A stretch of DNA of 33,249 bases from Synergistaceae bacterium (GCA_017448795.1 JAFSKV010000082.1:1-33249), one strand, 5' to 3'. Shown: positions 22,396 to 30,155, numbered from the stretch's first letter. Program-made: numbers and translations. The notes: generated by a model from the letters alone, not told the origin.

Positions 22396-23247
22396 TCACC
22401 GTATCAATTCCTCAAGAAACGGCGGCAATATGAAGCTGGCACGGTGAATCTTGTCCGTGTAGTACTGTGTAGGCGTTACAGTCCTGAGCGGCTCAAACTC
22501 ACATTCACGCATCGACGCAAGCCCGTATGTCCACATCCCTGAAGGATACGTGGGCACGACTCCCCAGTACATCCGCACGCAGGGAAACACCTTCCTCATC
22601 TCGCGGATTGCCTGAGTCATTATGTCCGTGTCAGTGAAGGGCGACTCCGTCAGCTCAGACAGCATGGCCGAGTGTGTCATGACCCGCTTAACGTCCGCGT
22701 AAAATCCAGACTGGAACAACCCCGCCGCAAAGTCCACAGGGTCAGTGCTGTCCACAATCACCACATCGTAACGCTCGCTCGTCTCACGTATATACTTCAT
22801 TGCGTCCATGCATTTCACATCTGCCCTTCCGTCAGCAAACGAACACCCTGCGAACGGCAGAAATTTTTTCGACGACTCAATCACGCGCTCGTCAATGTCA
22901 ATCAGGGTGCACTTCTTCACGCATTTATGCTTCAGAACTTCACGCATAATCGCCCCGTCTCCGCCCCCGATTATCATCACGTTCTTGGGGTCAGGGTGAG
23001 CGCAAATCGGGACATGCGCCATCATCTCGGAGTATGTGAACTCGTCGCGCTCGGTGAGCTGATACGCCCCGTCAAGCATGAGAGTCCGCCCGTACTCGTA
23101 AGTGTCAGCGACAAGAAGCTCCTGGTACGGTGTCTTCTCGGAATGGAGAATGTTCTTGACGCGCATTGAGAGCTTCAGGTTGTCGGTGCTGTACTCGGTC
23201 AGCCAAAGCTCATTGTCCCTCTTAGGCCTCGTAACATACCCGCTCAT
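22396..23247 (-). CDS. speE: Polyamine aminopropyltransferase (spermidine synthase)
   Basis: SpeE transfers the aminopropyl group of decarboxylated S-adenosylmethionine to putrescine. The 283-residue protein has YQELLVADTYEYGRTLMLDG, the substrate-site DEFTYSEMMAHVP, the nucleotide loop VMIIGGGDGAIMREVLKH, the acidic DIDERVIE, and the catalytic region VIVDSTDPVDFAAGLFQ (typical DSSDP). Its ATG overlaps the fprA stop by 4 nt (ATGA), so the two are translationally coupled. No speD or arginine/ornithine decarboxylase is nearby. Confidence 0.94.
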   Translation of the reverse strand: MSGYVTRPKRDNELWLTEYSTDNLKLSMRVKNILHSEKTPYQELLVADTYEYGRTLMLDGAYQLTERDEFTYSEMMAHVPICAHPDPKNVMIIGGGDGAIMREVLKHKCVKKCTLIDIDERVIESSKKFLPFAGCSFADGRADVKCMDAMKYIRETSERYDVVIVDSTDPVDFAAGLFQSGFYADVKRVMTHSAMLSELTESPFTDTDIMTQAIREMRKVFPCVRMYWGVVPTYPSGMWTYGLASMRECEFEPLRTVTPTQYYTDKIHRASFILPPFLEELIR

Positions 23248-24437
23248 GCCAGGATTGCTTCTCCCAAGTTCGCGCCAAGCTCCGCGAGCTTCGACAGGTC
23301 ATCAGCTGTAGGGGACGCGTAAACCTCGACTTCCGGGCCGACGAGTTCCAGCTTGCTCTTCTCCGCGTAATCGTGAAGGGCGGTTAATGCTCCCTTGCTC
23401 CACGAGTAGCTTCCGGCGATGCCGATAACTTTGTTCTTGGGCATACGGTTGAGGAGCTTTGAGCATAATGCTTCCATCGGCGGGAAAAGCATCGTGTTGT
23501 AGGTGCAGGCCATGAGCGCGAAGCCCCGGAACCTCCAGATGTCCCGGAGAATATATGACGGGTCTGTGCGTGATACGTCGTAGAGTCTCACGTCCTGTAT
23601 TCCCGCCCCTGAGAGTCCCGCGCAGACTGCCTCAGCCATCATTCTTGTGTGGCCGTACATTGAGCCGTAAGCGACAACCGCGCCCGTCTCGCCGTCATAC
23701 CTGCTCCACTTGTCATAGAGTGAGACTACCTTCTTGATGTCCTTGCGGAAGAGAGTGCCGTGCGAGGGGAATATGTTTGTGATTGGGAGCGCGCCGAGCT
23801 TCTTCAGGGCGACCTGCACAATGTTTGAGTATTTCGCGACAATGCAGGCATAATATCTCAGCATCTCATCTTCCCAGCGAGCCGGGTTCTTCTGGTCGTC
23901 AAAGATCCCGCCCTCGTGAGCACCGAAGCCCCCGAATGAGTCGTTGGAGAAGAGAACGCCCGTTGTCGTGTCGAAAGTAACCATGCTTTCCGGCCAGTGC
24001 AGCATAGGGACTGTGAAGAAGCGCAGGACATGGCCGCCAAGGTCGAGGGTGTCTCCGTCCTTCACGCTGATAACGTCGTCAGTGATTCCGTGATAGCCCT
24101 TGAGCATTGGGAGGGTCTTTGCGTTGCCGATGAATTTCAGCGACGGCCATACGGATTTTAGCTGTGAGATGAGTCCGGCGTGATCCGGCTCCATGTGGTT
24201 GACGACAAGGTAATTCAGCGTCCTGTGTCCGAGTGCCTGTGTGAGCTTGCTGACGTAGTCGTCGAGGTACGGGCCTTTCACCGTGTCAATCGCGGCGGCT
24301 GCTGTAGTGCCTAGTACTGCGTAGGCGTTGTAGGCGACTCCCTGGGGCAGCGGCCAGAGGGACTCGAACATGTCAGTCTCATGGTCATTCACTCCGAGCC
24401 ACCATGTATCTTTGTTCACCTGAATGGGCTTGTACAT
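23244..24437 (-). CDS. FprA-family flavodiiron protein (A-type flavoprotein)
   Basis: Flavodiiron proteins reduce O2 or NO in the cytoplasm of anaerobes. The 397-residue protein has a beta-lactamase-like diiron domain with ligands His81-x-Glu83-x-Asp85-His86 (NHMEPDHAG), His147 (MLHWPE), Asp166 (SNDSFGG) and a His in FPSHGTLFR. A C-terminal flavodoxin domain follows (VAYGSMYGHTRMMAEA for FMN phosphate, then GSYSWSKGA). All expected ligands are present. AAGGAGG lies 12 nt before the ATG. No rubredoxin gene is adjacent, so the electron donor is unknown. speE follows in an ATGA overlap. Confidence 0.92.
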   Translation of the reverse strand: MYKPIQVNKDTWWLGVNDHETDMFESLWPLPQGVAYNAYAVLGTTAAAAIDTVKGPYLDDYVSKLTQALGHRTLNYLVVNHMEPDHAGLISQLKSVWPSLKFIGNAKTLPMLKGYHGITDDVISVKDGDTLDLGGHVLRFFTVPMLHWPESMVTFDTTTGVLFSNDSFGGFGAHEGGIFDDQKNPARWEDEMLRYYACIVAKYSNIVQVALKKLGALPITNIFPSHGTLFRKDIKKVVSLYDKWSRYDGETGAVVAYGSMYGHTRMMAEAVCAGLSGAGIQDVRLYDVSRTDPSYILRDIWRFRGFALMACTYNTMLFPPMEALCSKLLNRMPKNKVIGIAGSYSWSKGALTALHDYAEKSKLELVGPEVEVYASPTADDLSKLAELGANLGEAILA

Positions 24438-24504
24438 TGGGTGATTTTTCCTCCTTCGTGGGATTATTGAGCGTCATTGTATCATGCAAAGGGTCAAGGC
24501 ACTG

Positions 24505-24510
24505 TATAAT
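24505..24510 (+). promoter_or_regulatory. -10 box of the toxin-antitoxin operon
   Basis: A perfect TATAAT 47 nt before the antitoxin start, between divergent fprA and the TA genes. CATTGTA (24475-24481) and TATAATG (24505-24511) form an imperfect inverted pair around it that might bind the antitoxin; this is weak. Confidence 0.45.
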
Positions 24511-24556
24511 GTCGCTGTTCAAGGCAGGCGGAATATTGCAACAGGAGGGGAAAATT

Positions 24557-24814
24557 TTGGCGGTCGTAACAGTTAATCTTGATGACAACATGAAGACTGA
24601 GCTTGAGGACATAGTCAGCGCAATGGGAATGAGCATGTCAACATTCTTCATGATATACGCCGTAAGGGTGCTGAGGGACAGGCGCATACCATTCTATATA
24701 GAGGCTCCCGAAGATCCGTTCTACAGCCCCGCGAATATAGAGCGTCTGAAGAAATCTATAGCACAGCTTGAGGCAGGAGGCGGAACAGAACATGAGCTTA
24801 TAGAGGCTGACTGA
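24557..24814 (+). CDS. RelB/DinJ-family antitoxin
   Basis: The 85-residue product MAVVTVNLDDNMKTELEDIVSA… has the ribbon-helix-helix start typical of RelB/DinJ antitoxins: a short beta strand (VTVNLDD), a helix (MKTELEDIVSAMG), MSMSTFFMIYAVRVLRD, then a toxin-binding tail with PFYSPANIERLKKSIAQLEAG. TTG 24557 is chosen because AGGAGGGG lies 6 nt upstream; upstream in-frame starts would give a non-conserved extension overlapping fprA. The stop overlaps the toxin ATG by 1 nt (TGATG). It should neutralise the toxin and repress the operon. Confidence 0.88.
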   Translation: MAVVTVNLDDNMKTELEDIVSAMGMSMSTFFMIYAVRVLRDRRIPFYIEAPEDPFYSPANIERLKKSIAQLEAGGGTEHELIEAD

Positions 24815-25077
24815 TGCGCAAAATATGGTCTGACGAGGCATGGGAGGATTATTTGTACTGGCAGGGGCAGGACAAGAAAACCCTGAGGAAAATAAATTCT
24901 CTCCTTAAGGACATAGACTGCAACGGCTACGAATGCGAAAGGCATCCCGAAAAACTCAGCGGAGACTTGGCGGGCTTCTACAGTGTACACATCGACAAGA
25001 AGAACCGCATCGTCTTCAGGATAAAGGACGGCATTCTTGAGATTTCGCAGTGCGGCTCGCATTACAGGGACAAATAA
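24814..25077 (+). CDS. yoeB: YoeB/Txe-family mRNA interferase toxin
   Basis: YoeB-type toxins cleave mRNA in the ribosome. The 87-residue protein MRKIWSDEAWEDYLYWQ… matches the family along its length. The catalytic residues known from E. coli YoeB are present at identical numbers: Glu46 (HPEKL), Arg65 (NRIVF), His83 and Tyr84 (SHY). The C-terminus has three extra residues (RDK) after HY. It is encoded directly behind a RelB/DinJ-type antitoxin rather than the YefM/Phd type normally paired with YoeB. It appears intact. Confidence 0.93.
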   Translation: MRKIWSDEAWEDYLYWQGQDKKTLRKINSLLKDIDCNGYECERHPEKLSGDLAGFYSVHIDKKNRIVFRIKDGILEISQCGSHYRDK

Positions 25078-25129
25078 AGCAACATAAGCTATCATAACGC
25101 AAAATATCTCACAGACAGGTGATGACATC

Positions 25130-26296
25130 ATGCAAAATTTCATGTGGCACAACCCCACAGCCGTAATATTCGGCAAAGACACAGTGAAGGAACTTGCCCC
25201 CCGTCTCAAAGCTGACGGCATCAAGGGAGTCCTTCTCGTTTTCGGCGGAAAAGGAACGTTCAAGAGCGGAGCTTACGCGCAGGCAACAGACATGCTCAAC
25301 AAGGCCGGAATATCCTTCTCCGAGATCAACGACGTGAAGGCCAATCCCCTAATCGGCAAGGTGAGGGACGGAATCTCACGCGTGAAAGCAGGAGGAATTG
25401 ACGCAATTATGCCAGTCGGCGGCGGAAGCGTCTTCGACACAGCAAAGGCAATCGCGGCAGGTTCATGTTACAGCGGGGACGTGTGGGACTTCTTCACAGG
25501 CAAGGCAAAAATCACAAAGGCTCTCCCGATTTACGGCATTCTCACAGCGTCAGCATCATCAAGCGAGGTCAACAACATTGCAGTAGTCAGCAACCCGGAG
25601 TCAGAACTCAAGACCTCAATCACAAGCCCGTTCATTTACCCCAGAGTCTCAGTGATTGACCCCTCGTTTCAGTTCACGCTGCCGACAAAGCAGACTGTCT
25701 ACGGAGGAATTGACATTATCGCCCACGTTCTGGAGAGAGTCCTTGACGGCGACGAGGGAAGCGAGCTGATGGACGAGCAGGGTTACGCGTTAATCCGCAC
25801 GATGATGAGGGTACTGCCTGAGCTTGTCGACAACCCGAAAGATTACGACCTGCGGGCAGAATACGCTATGGCCGGGATGATGGCTCATTGCGGCTTCCTG
25901 TCTATGGGACGGGCGGCAAGGGGTGATTTCTCGTCTCACAGGATGGGGCATTCACTCAGCATGTTATACGGGGCGGCACATGGTGCAACACTGGCGGTGA
26001 TTATGCCTGCGTGGGCCAGGTATCTCTATGAGGATAACCCGGTGCCATTTGCGAGGCTTGCAGAAGGAGTGTTTGAGATTTTTGACGGGACTGACGAGGA
26101 GAAGGCACTTGAGGCGATCGAGGCACTAGAGGATTTCTTCAGGGATGTCAACGCCCCCACAACCCTCCGTGAATTGGGCATCAAGGAGGAAGACATAGGG
26201 AAGATCGCTGAGAACGCTTCACGCGGGGAATCATTCGGGGTATTGTCGGAGCTTACGCCGGAGGATGTGCTGGAGATATTCAAGCTGGCATATTGA
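25130..26296 (+). CDS. Iron-containing alcohol dehydrogenase (YqhD/BdhA-like)
   Basis: This NAD(P)H-dependent reductase of aldehydes (butanol dehydrogenase / YqhD class) has 388 residues. It starts MQNFMWHNPTAVIFGKDTV, typical for the class. It has the nucleotide-binding PVGGGSVFDTAKAIA (Gly-Gly-Gly-Ser), TASASSSEVNNIAVVSN, and metal ligands Asp and His in GGIDIIAHVLE, His in SSHRMGHSLS and His in AAHGATLAVIMP. All four ligands are visible. AGGTGATG precedes the ATG. A terminator follows about 30 nt after the stop. The physiological substrate cannot be read from sequence; detoxification of aldehydes or fermentation are both plausible. Confidence 0.9.
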   Translation: MQNFMWHNPTAVIFGKDTVKELAPRLKADGIKGVLLVFGGKGTFKSGAYAQATDMLNKAGISFSEINDVKANPLIGKVRDGISRVKAGGIDAIMPVGGGSVFDTAKAIAAGSCYSGDVWDFFTGKAKITKALPIYGILTASASSSEVNNIAVVSNPESELKTSITSPFIYPRVSVIDPSFQFTLPTKQTVYGGIDIIAHVLERVLDGDEGSELMDEQGYALIRTMMRVLPELVDNPKDYDLRAEYAMAGMMAHCGFLSMGRAARGDFSSHRMGHSLSMLYGAAHGATLAVIMPAWARYLYEDNPVPFARLAEGVFEIFDGTDEEKALEAIEALEDFFRDVNAPTTLRELGIKEEDIGKIAENASRGESFGVLSELTPEDVLEIFKLAY

Positions 26297-26306
26297 GACC
26301 AGTGTG

Positions 26307-26334
26307 TAGTGATTAGTGGCTAGTGGATAGGGTA
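26307..26334 (+). repeat. Four degenerate 7-nt tandem units after the alcohol dehydrogenase gene
   Basis: TAGTGAT, TAGTGGC, TAGTGGA, TAGGGTA, one after another. The last units overlap the 5' arm of a terminator hairpin. AGTGATTAGTGGCT (14 nt) is shared with the repeat at 19981-20001 in inverse orientation. Confidence 0.65.
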
Positions 26335-26366
26335 TAGAGAGCAGGAACTTATGCCCTATCCTTTCT
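26325..26366 (+). terminator. Intrinsic terminator after the alcohol dehydrogenase gene
   Basis: GGATAGGGTATA (26325-26336) pairs with TATGCCCTATCC (26350-26361), 12 bp with one wobble, followed by TTTCT. The 3' arm is also the last codons and stop of the convergent small membrane-protein gene. Confidence 0.7.
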
Positions 26367-26576
26367 ACTTGGCCATTTCGTGAGGAACAGCCACCCCTGC
26401 CACATCCCGAACGCCGCAACAACAGGTACAGCCATCAACGCAACTAGGACATTCCAGCCGTCAGCAACAAGCCAGTTCGACAGCCACACGCCAAGGAACG
26501 CGTACCCTGCCACAACAAGCCCCGCCGACAATACCCGCCCGAACATCAACGCATCACGCAGACCCTTCATCTTCAC
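26349..26576 (-). CDS. Small two-helix membrane protein, AtpZ/AtpI-like
   Basis: The 75-residue product MKMKGLRDALMFGRVLSAGL… has two predicted membrane helices (about 13-33 and 41-65) joined by a short loop and ends in a basic KWPSRKDRA tail. The layout resembles AtpZ/AtpI-type proteins, which assist ATP synthase or ion transport, but without a search this is only a resemblance and no atp genes lie here. The start is GTG 26576 with GGGAG 9 nt upstream; it lies 6 nt after rsmG and is the last gene of the operon. Its final codons overlap the terminator of the convergent gene. Confidence 0.6.
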   Translation of the reverse strand: MKMKGLRDALMFGRVLSAGLVVAGYAFLGVWLSNWLVADGWNVLVALMAVPVVAAFGMWQGWLFLTKWPSRKDRA

Positions 26577-26582
26577 GCACCA

Positions 26583-27230
26583 TCACTCCCAGAAAAATTT
26601 TGTCCCTGCAAGCCCGGTTCTCCGCGGAAAATTCACCGGGCATTTCGCGACTTTCTCCCACGTAACAATACACCTAGATGAATCTTCCCCGCCGTAAAAG
26701 TGCAATGACGGTTCAGATAGTCCGAGCTTCCGCCAGTTTTTGCCGACCGCTGACAGTTCCTCGTTCACTTTTTCGCCCTTGAAGGTAAGAACACACCCGC
26801 CGACTTTCACGAGAGGAGACAACAATTCTGCTGTAACTCCTGCTGACGACAAAGCACGAGCCCCGGCCATGCTGAACACTTCACGCTGAGTCCTAGCGTA
26901 ATCCTCGCTTCTTGCGCAGACAACTTCAACATTCCCCAGCCCTAAAGCGTCAATAATTTCGCGGACAGCCTCACACTTTTTCCCGATGCTGTCTATCAGT
27001 GTTACGCGCAAATCAGGACGGTAAACAGCCCACACGATACCCGGCAATCCTCCCCCGCTCCCAACGTCAGCAACACGGCCATGTTCCGGCAAAAACTCAA
27101 CAGACGGCAGGCAGTCAGCAACCTGAAGCGAAAATATTTCGTCCGCTCCCCTTGTTCCTGTGAGCCTTGCGCGTGTGCATGAGGCGAGAAGCTGGGCGTA
27201 TCTATACAGTGTGGACTCTTGAGGGTTCAT
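26583..27230 (-). CDS. rsmG: 16S rRNA (guanine527-N7)-methyltransferase
   Basis: RsmG methylates N7 of G527 in 16S rRNA using SAM. The 215-residue protein has the family pattern: the LQVADCLPSVEF segment, SAM motif I RVADVGSGGGLPGIVWA, the acidic VTLIDSIGKKCEAVREI, the central ARALSSAGVTAELL, and the C-terminal FPRRTGLAGTKFFWE (usually YPRRxGxPxKxP). The start ATG 27230 lies inside the nitroreductase gene, a 29-nt overlap. It belongs to the hisC-to-26349 operon. Confidence 0.93.
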   Translation of the reverse strand: MNPQESTLYRYAQLLASCTRARLTGTRGADEIFSLQVADCLPSVEFLPEHGRVADVGSGGGLPGIVWAVYRPDLRVTLIDSIGKKCEAVREIIDALGLGNVEVVCARSEDYARTQREVFSMAGARALSSAGVTAELLSPLVKVGGCVLTFKGEKVNEELSAVGKNWRKLGLSEPSLHFYGGEDSSRCIVTWEKVAKCPVNFPRRTGLAGTKFFWE

Positions 27231-27696
27231 AGCGGTCTTCTTGGGGGTGCTTGCTGACCGGGTAACCTACCGGGATTATCGTGAAGGCCTTGAAGTTTTC
27301 CGGGAGCTTCAGGACTTCGGCAACGGCATTCATTCTTTCTTCCAGCGGGGCAACCCCAATCATCACAGCACCGAGTCCCAGCTCTTCGGCCTCAAGCAAA
27401 ATATTTTCCGTGCATATGGCCATGTCTATTTGCACCATTGACGGGGCGACAAGGTCATTCGTTCGGTAGCAGGGGACGATAACGGCGGGGGCATTCTTGA
27501 CCGGGTCGGCGTAAGGTGAGACCTGAGACAGGCGGGCGATGATTTCCGGGTCATCCGTAACGTAGAACTCCCAAGGCTGCTGGTTGCACGCTGAGGGGGC
27601 GGCCATTGCTGCGCGGAGTATCTTGACTATGTGCTTGCTGTCGACTTTTTCGGGGGTAAAGCGGCGGGTGCTGACTCGTGTGAATATTGCGTTCAT
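27202..27696 (-). CDS. Nitroreductase-family FMN oxidoreductase
   Basis: The 164-residue flavoprotein starts MNAIFTRVSTRRFTPEKV, the typical nitroreductase opening with the FMN-phosphate Arg-Arg. It has AAMAAPSACNQQPWEFYV, the dimer/FMN segment MAICTENILLEAEELGLGAVMIGV, and the C-terminal IIPVGYPVSK. GGAGG lies just upstream of ATG 27696; an upstream in-frame ATG (27729) would start inside the HEPN gene and is rejected. It overlaps the HEPN stop by 4 nt (ATGA). The substrate is unknown; such proteins reduce nitro compounds, quinones or flavins. Confidence 0.9.
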   Translation of the reverse strand: MNAIFTRVSTRRFTPEKVDSKHIVKILRAAMAAPSACNQQPWEFYVTDDPEIIARLSQVSPYADPVKNAPAVIVPCYRTNDLVAPSMVQIDMAICTENILLEAEELGLGAVMIGVAPLEERMNAVAEVLKLPENFKAFTIIPVGYPVSKHPQEDRYEPSRVHTV

Positions 27697-28118
27697 GATT
27701 TGTCCTCCTGTTCTATTTCTGCCCAGCATGACTCCAAGTAGGGCTGTATTATGCTGATTATGTATTCGGCGTTGCTGATTTGCTCCTGCGCTTTTTCTGG
27801 TGAAACCTCGTAATAGTCCTCGTAATCTGCGTTGCCCCTGACATTGAAAGCGTCATCGATTATTTCCGAGACACCGGGAGGGAATATCTTGGTCTTCACA
27901 TAGTGCTGGTTGAAGTATGAGATTATCCCCTTGTGCTTCTTGGAGTCTAAGCCGTCAAGCGCGGTAACAGCACGCAGGGCATGGAATATAGCGTAGTATG
28001 AGCTGTTCGCTGACTTGTTGAAATTCCCTAGAGCGGATAGGTGTCGCGAAATATCAGCTTCTTCCTTTGCTCTTCCAAAGCGGTATCGAGACAAATCCGC
28101 CCGTTTTCTCTCGTCCAT
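27693..28118 (-). CDS. HEPN-domain protein (toxin-like partner of MNT)
   Basis: The 141-residue helical protein has the HEPN core SANSSYYAIFHALRAVTALD followed by HKGIISYFNQHYVK and the C-terminal RGNADYEDYYEVSPEKAQEQ, as in HEPN proteins paired with minimal nucleotidyltransferases. These pairs act as toxin-antitoxin systems in which the nucleotidyltransferase modifies the HEPN ribonuclease. The classical Arg-x(4-6)-His catalytic motif is not obvious: Ser-Ala-Asn precedes the SYYAIFH segment. RNase activity is therefore uncertain. It overlaps the MNT gene by 91 nt and the nitroreductase by 4 nt. Confidence 0.85.
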   Translation of the reverse strand: MDERKRADLSRYRFGRAKEEADISRHLSALGNFNKSANSSYYAIFHALRAVTALDGLDSKKHKGIISYFNQHYVKTKIFPPGVSEIIDDAFNVRGNADYEDYYEVSPEKAQEQISNAEYIISIIQPYLESCWAEIEQEDKS

Positions 28119-28462
28119 AAGACTACCCCCTCTATGTCAATATTGTGGTAGAACGGCAGATCATCTACCCAGTCATAAAAACGCTTCTCATCAATCGTAG
28201 TAACCGAGATAAGTGTTTCATGCTTCCAGTTGAGCGGGCTTATGACATCGCGGACTCTGCGTCTGTCGTTGTCATCGTATTTTCTCGTGGTCAGCACGGC
28301 AATATCCACGTCTGACTCCCAAGTGTTGTCGCCCCGTGCAACTGACCCGTAAAGTATTATCCTCACAGCCTCATCACCCATGACCGACAATATAGCCTCT
28401 ACGATTTCGTCAAACATCTCCGTATCGTCGAGCGTCTTGCGTTCGGGCAGATCCACAGTCAT
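28028..28462 (-). CDS. Minimal nucleotidyltransferase (MNT), antitoxin-like
   Basis: The 144-residue protein has the pol-beta-type nucleotidyltransferase motif: Gly39-Ser40 then the Asp51-x-Asp53 metal pair (ILYGSVARGDNTWESDVDIAV). A later acidic residue in the ETLISVTTID segment may complete the site. MNT proteins paired with HEPN can adenylylate and silence the HEPN toxin. The last 30 residues (TRENGRICL to the end) are encoded in the 91-nt overlap with the HEPN gene and probably lie beyond the enzyme core. The ATG overlaps the hisB stop by 4 nt (ATGA). Confidence 0.88.
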   Translation of the reverse strand: MTVDLPERKTLDDTEMFDEIVEAILSVMGDEAVRIILYGSVARGDNTWESDVDIAVLTTRKYDDNDRRRVRDVISPLNWKHETLISVTTIDEKRFYDWVDDLPFYHNIDIEGVVLWTRENGRICLDTALEEQRKKLIFRDTYPL

Positions 28463-29046
28463 ATCACCCCTTTTGTTGACGGGATTTCGTCCCCAAGCTC
28501 AGGGTTTATCCTCACCGCCTGAGAGATGCTCCGGGCCGCTGACTTGAACGCGCACTCTATTATGTGGTGTGAGTTTTTCCCGGCAAGCTGTCTCACGTGG
28601 AGGGTACAAAGCGAGTTCCCCGCGAATGCCCGCCAGAATTCCTCGGCAAGTTCCGTGTCAAAATCCCCGACCTTCTCAGCAGGAATCTCCACGTCCCACG
28701 CCAAGAACGCACGCCCTGAGAAATCCACAGCCGTCATCACAAGTGCCTCGTCCATCGGGAGAAGCATACTGCCGTAACGGTTAATGCCCCTTTTTCCGCC
28801 CAACGCCTCACGGAACGCAAGCCCTAAGCATATTCCCACGTCCTCCGTCGTGTGGTGATAGTCCACGTCATAATCACCCCTGCACTTCACGGACAAGTCA
28901 AACCGGCCATGAGCGGCAAAAAGCGTCAGCATGTGATTCAGGAAACCGCATCCCGTATCAATGTCAGATTTCCCCGTCCCGTCAAGCTCAAGCCTCAGCG
29001 TTATATCAGTCTCCTTAGTGGCGCGGTGAATCTCACTGTTTCGCAT
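28459..29046 (-). CDS. hisB: Imidazoleglycerol-phosphate dehydratase
   Basis: HisB dehydrates imidazoleglycerol phosphate to imidazoleacetol phosphate in histidine synthesis. The 195-residue monofunctional form starts MRNSEIHRATKETDI and has the duplicated metal-binding motifs GFLNHMLTLFAAHGRFDL and DVDYHHTTEDVGICLG, followed by the second-half pair with LHVRQLAGKNSHHIIECAFK. The ATG lies inside hisC (14-nt overlap), and the next gene starts at the hisB stop. The product of HisB is the substrate of HisC just upstream, so the two adjacent genes encode consecutive steps. Confidence 0.96.
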   Translation of the reverse strand: MRNSEIHRATKETDITLRLELDGTGKSDIDTGCGFLNHMLTLFAAHGRFDLSVKCRGDYDVDYHHTTEDVGICLGLAFREALGGKRGINRYGSMLLPMDEALVMTAVDFSGRAFLAWDVEIPAEKVGDFDTELAEEFWRAFAGNSLCTLHVRQLAGKNSHHIIECAFKSAARSISQAVRINPELGDEIPSTKGVI

Positions 29047-30100
29047 TCTTCGTTATCCCTCTCATTATCTCAAGGAAGATTTGCATCTGTTCGGGCGTTC
29101 CTACTGTGATTCGGTTGTAGTCGGATATTGCCGGGGGGTTGCTGAAGTGCCGGATCATTATCCTGTATTTCTTGAGACTGCTGAAGATTTCTTCCCCGCT
29201 TATCGTCTCATGCTTGGCGAAAAGGAAGTTTGTTGACGAGTCCAGTACCTCAAATTCCATCTCCTGAAGACGGCTCTTCGTGTTGCCGCGTATCATCCGT
29301 ATCATGTCTATGTTCTTGCGGGTATATTCCTCGTCGTCAAGAGAGGCTAACCCGGCGGCCTGAGTCATCGCGTTGATGTTGTAGGGCGTGAGGGTGTTCT
29401 TGATGTTGCGCATGTCAGCGGCGGTTTCCTCACTGGTCATGCACCAGCCCAGCCTTGCGCCTGCCAGTGAACGCGACTTCGAGAACGTCCGGGTGATTAC
29501 TAGGTTGCCGTATTTCGGGAGGAGGGTAACCGCGCTGTCAGCACCGAAATCAACGTACGCTTCATCCACGACAACGAGGCTTTCAGGGTTGGACGTTAGT
29601 ATCTCCTCAATCTCACTCAGCGGCATTGCGAGGCTTGTGGGAGCGTTGGGGTTTGCGAGGAAGATTGTGCGTCCCTTTACGTTCTTATAGTAGGAAGGGT
29701 CAACCCGGAAATTCTTCAATGGGACGGGGATATAGTCAACGCCGTGAAATTTCGCCAGTATCTTGTAGAAGGAGTATGTGATGTTGGGGAAGGCAGCTCC
29801 CTTTTCGCAGAAGGCCATGAAGAGGAAGTTGAGTATCTCATCCGAGCCGTTGCCGAATACAATCTGAGAGGGCTTCAGGCTGAACATCTCCGCGATTTTC
29901 GCCGCGAGCTGGGAGCATTCCGGGTCGCAGTAGTAGTTGAGGCCGCGTGATGCTTCGAGGACTGCCGACATGACTTTTGGGGACGGGGGGAAGGGGGATT
30001 CGTTTGTGTTGAGGCGGATATAGCCCTTCATGCTCTCGACTTCGCCGGATGTGTCATAGGGAGTCAGTGAGTCATATTTCGTGTGGAGAAACTTGCTCAT
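29033..30100 (-). CDS. hisC: Histidinol-phosphate aminotransferase
   Basis: HisC converts imidazoleacetol phosphate to histidinol phosphate. The fold-type I PLP enzyme of about 355 residues has YIRLNTNESPFPPSP near the N-terminus, FGNGSDEILNFLF, LANPNAPTS, the PLP Asp/Tyr of VVVDEAYVDFG, the Schiff-base Lys in RTFSKSRSLAGARLGW, and the C-terminal substrate Arg in NRITVGTPEQM. I start at ATG 30100 (MSKFLHTKYDSLTPY) because the longer frame to 30211 adds a non-conserved segment covering the divergent promoter. AAAGGA is 14 nt upstream, so the ribosome binding site is only fair. It heads the seven-gene minus-strand operon. Confidence 0.93.
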   Translation of the reverse strand: MSKFLHTKYDSLTPYDTSGEVESMKGYIRLNTNESPFPPSPKVMSAVLEASRGLNYYCDPECSQLAAKIAEMFSLKPSQIVFGNGSDEILNFLFMAFCEKGAAFPNITYSFYKILAKFHGVDYIPVPLKNFRVDPSYYKNVKGRTIFLANPNAPTSLAMPLSEIEEILTSNPESLVVVDEAYVDFGADSAVTLLPKYGNLVITRTFSKSRSLAGARLGWCMTSEETAADMRNIKNTLTPYNINAMTQAAGLASLDDEEYTRKNIDMIRMIRGNTKSRLQEMEFEVLDSSTNFLFAKHETISGEEIFSSLKKYRIMIRHFSNPPAISDYNRITVGTPEQMQIFLEIMRGITKNAKQ

Positions 30101-30142
30101 CTTGCGTGTGAAATCCTTTCGGGAAAATTTCCGTAATGATAG

Positions 30143-30155
30143 CACAACACACAAC
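30143..30155. repeat. Short TTGTGTG-type repeat upstream of hisC
   Basis: CACAACACACAAC, the complement of GTTGTGTGTTGTG: nearly two units of the same heptamer seen three times at 648-668. It sits in the 76-nt gap between hisC and the divergent methyltransferase. Confidence 0.45.
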
